A stretch of 64,000 nt of DNA, from positions 62,001-126,000 of the forward strand of contig NZ_FLLS01000002.1 of the NCBI RefSeq assembly GCF_900078545.1, read 5' to 3'. Position 1 is the first letter of the stretch. Each line of letters begins with the position of its first letter. Of this stretch, positions 51,007-57,807 are shown piece by piece. Position numbers and translations under genes: made by a program. Source of the DNA: Olegusella massiliensis. GTDB lineage: Bacteria; Actinomycetota; Coriobacteriia; Coriobacteriales; Atopobiaceae. The notes beneath the pieces were generated by a model. The model made no database searches, had not been told where the DNA came from, and saw nothing but the letters and a program-made list of their open reading frames with translations.

Positions 51007-51996
51007 TTACTTGCCCTGAGCAGCGAGCTCGGACTTTGCTTTCTTGAGCATGGCTTCGAAGTTCTCGGGTGCATCAGTCGGGACCTTGCGAACGTCAAAC
51101 TCAACGCCCTTTGCCTTGAGCTCCTCGAGGCACTTAACATCCTCAGGACCCATAGCAATAGCGTTGGTGCAAACAACCTTACCCACGGAGTGGGCCATGG
51201 AACCAAGGTTGACCTTCTTGATGTCAACGCCATCGTTGATGGCCTCGAGCACCTCTTGAGGAGTCTCAAAGAGGAGGAAGGCCTTGGTGTTGCCAAAGCG
51301 GACGTCCTTGGAAACCTCAATCAGCTTGCTCATAGGAATAACATGGACGTGAACTCCAGGAGGTGCAGCCTGAACAATCATGGTCTTGCGCAGCTCATCT
51401 TTGGAGACGCTGTCAGACACGACGATGATACGATTGGGCTGAATGGTCTTGGTCCATGCAGTTGCAACCTGACCATGAAGCAGACGAGTGTCCACGCGCA
51501 CGTGGGCAAGCTTGATGTGGCCATCACCAAGTACCGTTCCCGGAGGAATAGCACCTTGCGTGGCAACAGGAGCGGCGGCAGCTGCTTTCTCGGCAGGCAC
51601 AATGGAGTCAGGCTTGCCGTTGATGCCCTCGCGGCCAACCTCAATGAGCTTGCCTGCAAGCTCAAGGGCAGTCTCGCAATCATCGCGATCAGAGACAGCC
51701 TCCATAAGCAGAGGTAGGTTCAAGCCAGTAATCAAAGCCCAAGTGGGGTGATCATTGAGGAGCAAAGAAGCCTGGTTGAAAGGCGTGCCTCCCCACAGGT
51801 CAGCCAGAATTACGAGCTGCTCTGGATCGTCCATTTTCTTGGACGCCGCAACAAGCTTGTCGCGGTAGTCATCCGGACCCATATCGGGTGTCAGGACACA
51901 GGCCTCAAGATTCTTCTCGCCAGGCATAAACATGCCAAGCGTGTCGAGAATCCCTTCGGCCAACTGGCCGTGAGAGGCGACAATAATGCCGATCAT
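51007..51996 (-). CDS. manX: Mannose-family PTS EIIAB
   Basis: A 329-residue fused EIIA-EIIB phosphotransfer protein. Domain IIA (residues about 1-130) has the phosphorylated H9 in ASHGQLAEG and the segment DLWGGTPFN. An Ala/Pro linker (138-152) leads to domain IIB with H174 in VDTRLLHGQVATAW. The ATG at 51996 is preceded by GGAAGGAG; a longer frame upstream is not family-like. It is the first gene of the operon and has a promoter about 150 bases upstream. Confidence 0.95.
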   Translation of the reverse strand: MIGIIVASHGQLAEGILDTLGMFMPGEKNLEACVLTPDMGPDDYRDKLVAASKKMDDPEQLVILADLWGGTPFNQASLLLNDHPTWALITGLNLPLLMEAVSDRDDCETALELAGKLIEVGREGINGKPDSIVPAEKAAAAAPVATQGAIPPGTVLGDGHIKLAHVRVDTRLLHGQVATAWTKTIQPNRIIVVSDSVSKDELRKTMIVQAAPPGVHVHVIPMSKLIEVSKDVRFGNTKAFLLFETPQEVLEAINDGVDIKKVNLGSMAHSVGKVVCTNAIAMGPEDVKCLEELKAKGVEFDVRKVPTDAPENFEAMLKKAKSELAAQGK

Positions 51997-52076
51997 CGTT
52001 CTCCTTCCTTCAGGACGTGGGCATCGCTGCCAATGTTTACAGGTGCAGAAAGCGGCATACGCATTCCCCCTTTCCC

Positions 52077-52143
52077 GTACATGTACAAGTTTCTTTTGCA
52101 CGTGCTCGGTGCTATCTAGCTGTTTTTTGCGTACTTGTACATC
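52077..52143. promoter_or_regulatory. Paired GTACWTGTACA repeats at the man operon
   Basis: GTACATGTACA (from 52077) and GTACTTGTACA (from 52131) are near-identical and 54 bases apart. Their flanks also make a perfect inverted repeat: ATGTACAAGT (52081-52090) and ACTTGTACAT (52133-52142). One copy sits at the predicted transcription start, the other about 55 bases into the leader. This looks like a repressor pair. Confidence 0.6.
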
Positions 52144-52148
52144 AACTA

Positions 52149-52177
52149 ATCATACTTCATACAAATAGTCTTCACAA
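52149..52177 (-). promoter_or_regulatory. man operon promoter
   Basis: On the minus strand TTGTGA and TATGAT are separated by exactly 17 bases, about 150 bases before the manX start. No sigma-54 type GG-N10-GC element was noticed, unlike in some Firmicutes man operons. Confidence 0.7.
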
Positions 52178-52457
52178 GTAAGAGCTTCCAATTTTGGAAA
52201 TGAGTGAGAGATATTTTTTGAGAATATATAAAAGTTTAGTATATATTTTATCTATAGAAATAGCTGTTTTAATGCTAATTTATAGAGTATGGGTACAATA
52301 TTTATGTTCTAATTTTTTCTTTTATCGTCGGCTAACTTAGTCCTTTTTTCCAATCAGATAAAAATTAACCGTAAAAACACTTGACTCTTTTAAACATTAA
52401 TGAACAAAACTATTCAAAATAGCACATCAAACAGTTGTTTTGGTTTTTGATATCAAC

Positions 52458-52471
52458 ATGTGTGCACACAT
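52458..52471. promoter_or_regulatory. Perfect palindrome ATGTGTGCACACAT
   Basis: A 14-base perfect palindrome in the A-T rich part of the pepQ-man intergenic region, about 300 bases upstream of the man promoter. The binding protein is unknown. Confidence 0.4.
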
Positions 52472-52528
52472 TAGTTTGTTTACCTCCTATTTTTATATCA
52501 AAAAGAAGACTGCGCAGGTGATACCTCA

Positions 52529-52559
52529 TAAAAAAGCCGCGCAGTAAAGCGCGGCTTTA
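52529..52559 (-). terminator. Terminator of the alaS-pepQ gene series
   Basis: A perfect 10-bp stem AAAGCCGCGC/GCGCGGCTTT is followed on the minus strand by TTTTTTAT, 30 bases after the pepQ stop. Confidence 0.9.
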
Positions 52560-52588
52560 AATACAGTATTGATTGCGGCAAAGTAAAC

Positions 52589-53707
52589 CTAGCCGACACA
52601 CATCAACTCATGGCTGATACGACTAAAGGGATGGTAGCCCTGCTCGTCTACCAAACCACAATCCTCAATTCGTACGCCAAACTTACCAGGCAAATAGATA
52701 CCTGGCTCAACTGTAATAACCGAACCAGCGCCAATCACATCAAGGCTACGACGGTTGAAGTTGGGCTTCTCGTGAATCTGAATTCCAACGCCATGACCCA
52801 AACCATGACCAAAATACTCGCCATAACCAGCATCACTAATGAGCTTGACTGCAAGTTCATGGATATCGCGACCTATAACGCCTGCATGGATGGCACGAGC
52901 GCAACTTTCGTTTGTCTGACGTACGATATCGTAAACCTTACGAGCCTCATCGCTGGGCTTGCCTACACAAACCGTACGAGTCATATCAGCATGATAATCG
53001 TGGTAGGCCGCACCATAATCCAGCACAACCATGTCACCATCCTTGAGCACATAGTCAGAAGGTTGCGCATGAGGATTGGCACCATTAGGACCTGCAGCAA
53101 CAATACTCGCAAAAGACAGAGCCTCAGCACCATGAGTAAGCATGTATCCCTCAAGCTCTGCTCGCAGCTCAAGCTCGGTCATACCCGCATGGATATACGT
53201 GCAAATATGCTCAAAAGCATCATCAGTAATACGCTGAGCCTCACGAAGTAGCGCCAGCTCCTCATCATCTTTGACAACACGCAATTTGGCAGCAATATCA
53301 TCGTGCATGCGAGGCAGCGTACAATCAACGCCGCTATGCTTCAGCTCCTCTTGGAGCTCGTCAAAAAACCCTAAAGAGATTGAATCTTCAATACCTACGG
53401 CGAAAACGCCCGACTCAATAATATGGCGGACCACCCACTCTGCAGGACTTATGACATCCTGATCAAGTTGCCAAGGGCCACCTGTGCCCAAACGATTCAC
53501 AAAGGTACCAAAGTAACGCGAGTCTGTATGTAGCCATAATCCTTCAAGAGTAACAAAAGCTACATGGGCAATCTCGTCATCAAAAACACGTTCAGCACCC
53601 GTCAACCAACGCAGATCTGGATTATTGCGTAATACCAAGGCATCAAAACTTGATTCACGCATCCACTCCCGCAGGGCAGCAACCCTCTTGGCATACCTGT
53701 ATTCCAT
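52589..53707 (-). CDS. pepQ: Xaa-Pro peptidase, M24 family
   Basis: A 372-residue metallopeptidase that cleaves peptides with proline at position 2 (aminopeptidase P) or Xaa-Pro dipeptides (prolidase). The N-terminal creatinase domain covers about 1-130. The metal ligands are seen in LDYGAAYHDYHADMTR (two Asp), GHGLGHGVG (His), TVEPGIY (Glu) and VRIED (Glu). The ATG follows GAGGAGTAAAG. It ends a run of genes from yqgF to pepQ; the order pepQ-efp seen elsewhere is not kept here. Confidence 0.93.
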   Translation of the reverse strand: MEYRYAKRVAALREWMRESSFDALVLRNNPDLRWLTGAERVFDDEIAHVAFVTLEGLWLHTDSRYFGTFVNRLGTGGPWQLDQDVISPAEWVVRHIIESGVFAVGIEDSISLGFFDELQEELKHSGVDCTLPRMHDDIAAKLRVVKDDEELALLREAQRITDDAFEHICTYIHAGMTELELRAELEGYMLTHGAEALSFASIVAAGPNGANPHAQPSDYVLKDGDMVVLDYGAAYHDYHADMTRTVCVGKPSDEARKVYDIVRQTNESCARAIHAGVIGRDIHELAVKLISDAGYGEYFGHGLGHGVGIQIHEKPNFNRRSLDVIGAGSVITVEPGIYLPGKFGVRIEDCGLVDEQGYHPFSRISHELMCVG

Positions 53708-53709
53708 CT

Positions 53710-54933
53710 TTACTCCTCAACCCTATGCACCGCACACCAGGCACTCACATGTTCTTTTAATAGATCCTCATCAACATTTGCGAGACGTACACGACCCAAA
53801 GAGCGTGGAAGGCCGAGCAGAAAACGCGAACTACGTTCAAATGAGATTGCCTTGAGCGCAGCAATCATCTGATCGGGGTCAACTGTCGCCTGCAACAGGG
53901 GAAGTTCAAGTTTTTCAAGCAGCTCATCAACGGCGAGCACATCATCAATAGCAAAGTCTGATTGCGCTGCAGCAAGACGTGAAGCAAAGCGCATGGATTC
54001 AGCCAGCAGCGTAGATTCAGGAACATTCGCAGGCAGCAAAGTTTTAAGGGCGCGAACAAAAATACTGCCATGATCTACGGACTGGCGTACTGCAGCCGAG
54101 GTAGCAGCCACTAGATTGCCACGCGACTTGAGCGTATCAACGATCTGCAACGAAAGTGTTGGCAAATCACCTGTAACGATATCGTCAGCTCGATCCCAGA
54201 GCGTCGAAAAACTTCGCTCGGAATCAGCAAGCGCTGACTGAACCATCAAGGCACGCATATGCATGGCAGACTCACAGCTCAGATCTGCAGTGAGAAAGTC
54301 AAAGTCAATAAAGGCATGTTTGGCCTTGCCAGCAAAGCGAATAAGCTCTTCTTTGCCAGCAACATCCAAACCAAGAGGTGTGATAAGGCCGCTTGTGGCG
54401 GCAAAAAGATTACAAGGTACACAGCACAGCTCAGTTGCGCCACACCAGTTTGTGCTCACATAGGCAGCAAGACTCATCAAGGTGGAACTGCCTACCGCAC
54501 AGATCAAATCATCAGAAGTAATACAGGCCTGGGCAAGGGCTTCTACCAATAAATTTACTGATGCTATAGAACGCTTGGTATTGGTGGGCAAATCGTAGCG
54601 CGCAACAACAAAGCCAGCATCGGTCAGCTCACGACGCGTTTCCTCAACAAGTTCGGCAGGGCTCCCCTCTTCTACAAGCAAAAGGCTCCTACGCGTAGTG
54701 GTAACTGAACCACGCATAACATCACCCATCGAGACGATGGCAGCTGAGCCTACACGCACATCGCAGGAGCCTTTAATCAACGAAATCCATTGGCGAATAA
54801 TCTCGGCTTGAGAAGAAAAAGATTCTTCTGAGGTAGAAGAGCCACCAGACTCAGATATCTCCTCAACCACACTATCCTGCTTGATTGCATCTTGGGTCTT
54901 GAGTTCAGAAGTTTCGTTGCTTATCTCACTCAC
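53710..54933 (-). CDS. AroB-like (3-dehydroquinate synthase fold) protein lacking key residues
   Basis: A 407-residue protein. The first 45 residues are Ser/Glu-rich and probably disordered. From about residue 60 the order of segments follows 3-dehydroquinate synthase: AVGSSTLMSLAAYVSTNWCGATELCCVPCNLFAATSG lies where AroB has its glycine-rich NAD site and PTTLLAQ. The AroB metal ligands (Glu in AEVIK, His in LNFGHT, His in HGEAV) have no counterparts. It starts at GTG overlapping the aroK stop (GTGA), after AGAGGGG. Position next to aroK supports a shikimate link. It may be a pseudoenzyme, a degenerate AroB, or an enzyme with a new activity. Confidence 0.6.
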   Translation of the reverse strand: MSEISNETSELKTQDAIKQDSVVEEISESGGSSTSEESFSSQAEIIRQWISLIKGSCDVRVGSAAIVSMGDVMRGSVTTTRRSLLLVEEGSPAELVEETRRELTDAGFVVARYDLPTNTKRSIASVNLLVEALAQACITSDDLICAVGSSTLMSLAAYVSTNWCGATELCCVPCNLFAATSGLITPLGLDVAGKEELIRFAGKAKHAFIDFDFLTADLSCESAMHMRALMVQSALADSERSFSTLWDRADDIVTGDLPTLSLQIVDTLKSRGNLVAATSAAVRQSVDHGSIFVRALKTLLPANVPESTLLAESMRFASRLAAAQSDFAIDDVLAVDELLEKLELPLLQATVDPDQMIAALKAISFERSSRFLLGLPRSLGRVRLANVDEDLLKEHVSAWCAVHRVEE

Positions 54934-55484
54934 AATAGCCCCTCTTCCCACAAAAGACTTGCCGCCTCACTCGCAACAGCATCAAAAGACTTGCCCCGAA
55001 TATCCACTACATAATCGGCAATCGCTTCGTAGAGCGGTCGGCGTCGCCAATACAGAGTCTCTGCTTCTTGAGCTGTTCTAAAATCAGGCCGCCTCTCGGG
55101 ATGCTGAATCTGGCGCAATGAATCATCAAAGTCGCCATCCAGAAAAACGATTGAACCCATTTCTTTCATCAACTGACAACAAACTGGTCTCTCGATAATG
55201 CCACCGCCACAACTCACTAACAGAGACTTTCTGTGCTTTAGATTTTTTAGCACAGCTTCCTCAGCACGGCGAAAACTTGCTTCACCATCTTGTTCAAAGA
55301 TTTCGCAAACCGACTTGCAAAGTTTTCGCTCAATTAAACGGTCGGTATCAACATAGGGACGGTGAAACATTTGCCCGAGATTGCGCGCAATGGTTGACTT
55401 TCCCGCACCGAGAAAACCGATGAAAAAGATATGGTCGCAGCCCTCATGGACAATATAGCCTGCAGCTTGTGATGAGCAACTCAC
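54930..55484 (-). CDS. aroK: Shikimate kinase
   Basis: A 184-residue P-loop kinase that phosphorylates shikimate on the way to chorismate. Walker A is GFLGAGKST, the shikimate-binding segment is DTDRLIERK with SFRRAEE, the CGGGII glycine loop follows, and the lid has ERRPDF with RRRPLY. It starts at GTG overlapping the yqeG stop, with GAGGAG close by. The downstream partner is an unusual AroB-like gene. Confidence 0.92.
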   Translation of the reverse strand: MSCSSQAAGYIVHEGCDHIFFIGFLGAGKSTIARNLGQMFHRPYVDTDRLIERKLCKSVCEIFEQDGEASFRRAEEAVLKNLKHRKSLLVSCGGGIIERPVCCQLMKEMGSIVFLDGDFDDSLRQIQHPERRPDFRTAQEAETLYWRRRPLYEAIADYVVDIRGKSFDAVASEAASLLWEEGLL

Positions 55485-55993
55485 AGCTCCTCGGCCTCAC
55501 CCTCGAATTCTTTACCATGCAAAATCAGCGCCTCGAAAAGACGAAAGATGTGAGTGTACCAAAGGTCAGTACGGCACTGAGGACGCACAAGAATAGTGCG
55601 CACACCAGCAAGATTACCTGCAATGACATCGGTCATAACTTGATCACCAATCATTACGGCTTGCTGCGCCTCTACACCTCCCCTACGAAGAGCTGCCTTA
55701 ATGGAGCAGGGAAAAGGCTTCATAGCATGATGAATAACATCGCTTTTTAGTTTTGCCGCAGAAGCTTCAACAGCGGCGCTATGAATATTATTCGATACCA
55801 TGCAGATATGCATACCAAGGCCACGTGCATGGTCAAACCACGCCATGATTTCGGGAGGTGCTACCTTGGAATCACGTGGAACCACGGTATTATCTCGATC
55901 AAACAGAATGCAGCGAATGCCTTGGCTATAGAGCTCATCAAGGTCAATGTAGTCTATGCGCGCGACATAACGATACGGATGAATGACTGCCAT
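55481..55993 (-). CDS. yqeG: YqeG family HAD phosphatase
   Basis: A 170-residue HAD-superfamily hydrolase related to YqeG and to phosphatidylglycerophosphatase GEP4. Motif I is FDRDNTVVP, motif II is VSNN and motif III/IV is GDQVMTDVIAGNLAG. The first residues (HPYRYVARI) are typical of YqeG. Members dephosphorylate phosphatidylglycerophosphate in some organisms; here this remains a prediction. It starts after GGGAATCAAG. Confidence 0.88.
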   Translation of the reverse strand: MAVIHPYRYVARIDYIDLDELYSQGIRCILFDRDNTVVPRDSKVAPPEIMAWFDHARGLGMHICMVSNNIHSAAVEASAAKLKSDVIHHAMKPFPCSIKAALRRGGVEAQQAVMIGDQVMTDVIAGNLAGVRTILVRPQCRTDLWYTHIFRLFEALILHGKEFEGEAEEL

Positions 55994-56006
55994 CTTGATT
56001 CCCGTC

Positions 56007-57320
56007 CTAGGAGCTCAGATGCTCGTTGTAAGTTTTGGTATGTTCAGCCTCTGTCTTGGAGAAGTGCTCAGCCTTTTGAGTAATCCAGAAGTACAGATAA
56101 TCTGTTGACGCAGGTTCTAGTGCTGCTTGAATTGAAGCAAGTGAAGGCGAGCAGATAGGTGTCGCAATAGAAACCCCTTGGTGATCATAAGAGTTGTAGG
56201 GACTATCTTGGTGGTTTTCCTCGGGCTTCTTTATCTCGTGACCCAACGCATACGCCATCGTGGTATCGCTTTGCAGCGCCATGCCAGCCTTTAGGCGATT
56301 ATAAAAAACCGAAGAAATATTGGCACGTTGGTCGTCCTTAATGGCTTCCTTCTCAATAATGGAAGCAAGTTTTAAAAGCTGATAATCAGATAATTCAACG
56401 TTGTAGTTACTCTTAAGTTTCTTTTTTGCAGCATCAAAGTCCTGCTTGGAAAGTTCAGATACATATTGGTCGAGCATAGTGCGGATAACGGCATCTGCAG
56501 ATGTATCTTTGCCATCAAAATTATATGTTTTGGGATAGAGATATCCTTCAAGCGAGTCTTGCTCAGTTGCAGCAGCCTCCTTAAGGAAGGCATAATCACC
56601 TGCATATTTGGAAGCCTTTGCCTGAGACATAAAATCCTTGGCAGGAATCTTAAGCGTAGCTTCAACATAGGCGGCAGTTTGAGCCACAGTCGAGCCTTCT
56701 GGAATGGTTACGGTATTGGCAGAAGCATTAGGCCCAGCGATCAATAGATCAATGACATTTTGATCTTTACTGCCTGTAAAGAAGTTATAGGTACCAGGCT
56801 TAAGCTTGGAATCGGCACCCTGTTGTTTTAAGGCATTGGCAAAACTCGCCTGATCGCTGATAACACCGGCATCAAGGAGCTGCTGAATAATCGAAGCCGC
56901 ACCAGAACCTTCGGGAATGGTAATGGTAACCTGTTTTCCCGTCTCAACCTGGGGAGTCTCGGGCTTAGTGAGGTCTTTTACCATGGGCAACACAAAGATA
57001 TAAGCCGCACCAAGAATAAGCGCAACCAACAAAAGACTTATGAGTATGCGTGGCCAATGAGCTTTGTTTGGCTGCTGTCTGCCATGAGTACCATTGCCCA
57101 GGTGCGCCTGAGCAGCACGAGTGCGCATACCATGATGCCTACGCTTACTGCCTTTTGCAACATGACGTGTAGCTGCGACACTACGCGATGAAATGGTACC
57201 CGTACCCATTATCTTGGCATCAGAATCATCTAAGGTAGGCAGTTTTGACGACACTTTGGGGTTTTGCTTTGTTGCGAAATGAGAGCCCCTGCGCCGGGCC
57301 TCGGAGCTACGATCTGCCAT
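56007..57320 (-). CDS. mltG: Endolytic transglycosylase MltG
   Basis: A 437-residue membrane-anchored enzyme that cuts nascent glycan strands. A basic cytoplasmic tail of about 88 residues precedes the helix ILISLLLVALILGAAYIFVL. A LysM-like subdomain follows, with VTIPEGSGAASIIQQLLDAG and TVTIPEGSTVAQTA. The catalytic glutamate lies in ASIIEKEA, and YNTY-like substrate residues in DSPYNSYDHQG. It begins after AAGGGCGAGTCG. Neighbouring yqgF is its usual partner in Gram-positive genomes. Confidence 0.94.
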   Translation of the reverse strand: MADRSSEARRRGSHFATKQNPKVSSKLPTLDDSDAKIMGTGTISSRSVAATRHVAKGSKRRHHGMRTRAAQAHLGNGTHGRQQPNKAHWPRILISLLLVALILGAAYIFVLPMVKDLTKPETPQVETGKQVTITIPEGSGAASIIQQLLDAGVISDQASFANALKQQGADSKLKPGTYNFFTGSKDQNVIDLLIAGPNASANTVTIPEGSTVAQTAAYVEATLKIPAKDFMSQAKASKYAGDYAFLKEAAATEQDSLEGYLYPKTYNFDGKDTSADAVIRTMLDQYVSELSKQDFDAAKKKLKSNYNVELSDYQLLKLASIIEKEAIKDDQRANISSVFYNRLKAGMALQSDTTMAYALGHEIKKPEENHQDSPYNSYDHQGVSIATPICSPSLASIQAALEPASTDYLYFWITQKAEHFSKTEAEHTKTYNEHLSS

Positions 57321-57332
57321 CGACTCGCCCTT

Positions 57333-57746
57333 TCAGTCCTTCCTGGCATCCAGCCAGGTTTGGAGAAATACTGATGCGGCAACCATATCAACCATTCCCC
57401 GCATCTCTTTCTCACTTCTCCCCTCCTCACGGAGGATACGCCTTGCTTCCTTAGAGGAGAGTCTTTCATCAGCAAATTCCAAGGGAAGACCGCAGCTTTT
57501 GGCAATACATTCTGCTTGAGCAGTCAGACGAGCGGCTTGCATGCCATCCTCTCCTGCCAAGGTAAGAGGTCGGCCACAGACCAATACCTCGGGCTCATAA
57601 TCTTCCAATACGCACCGAAATGTCTTTGCATGACCCAGCACTTCTTGTGTTGGCAGAACTTTGACAGGAAAGGCGAGAGTGCCGCTCGCATCGCTTGATG
57701 CAATACCTACACGCACCTCTCCAATATCCAGTGCCAAAGCTCTCAT
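57333..57746 (-). CDS. yqgF: YqgF/RuvX family putative Holliday junction resolvase
   Basis: A 137-residue RNase H-fold nuclease. The acidic residues appear in ALDIGEVRVGIA, DERLSSKEA and DMVAASVFLQTWLD. Members process 16S rRNA ends or branched DNA. It begins after AAAGGTCGCTTAC and ends 12 bases before mltG. alaS is 60 bases upstream on the same strand, a widely conserved neighbourhood. Confidence 0.92.
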   Translation of the reverse strand: MRALALDIGEVRVGIASSDASGTLAFPVKVLPTQEVLGHAKTFRCVLEDYEPEVLVCGRPLTLAGEDGMQAARLTAQAECIAKSCGLPLEFADERLSSKEARRILREEGRSEKEMRGMVDMVAASVFLQTWLDARKD

Positions 57747-57807
57747 GTAAGCGACCTTTCAGACAAGTCCAACAGCACGATGCTGCGAGGCTTGTAAATA
57801 CGTATAT

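Larger units (their letters stand above)
51997..52588. other. man operon upstream region
   Basis: No gene is visible in about 590 bases. The part near manX has the promoter and paired GTAC repeats. The centre (52190-52440) is very A-T rich. A perfect 14-bp palindrome is at 52458-52471 and the pepQ terminator at the far end. Confidence 0.75.

Noticed and set aside
50614-51717. Plus-strand 367-codon open frame opposite manY/manX
   Set aside because: Antisense of strongly conserved PTS genes, with Asn/His-rich shadow composition.
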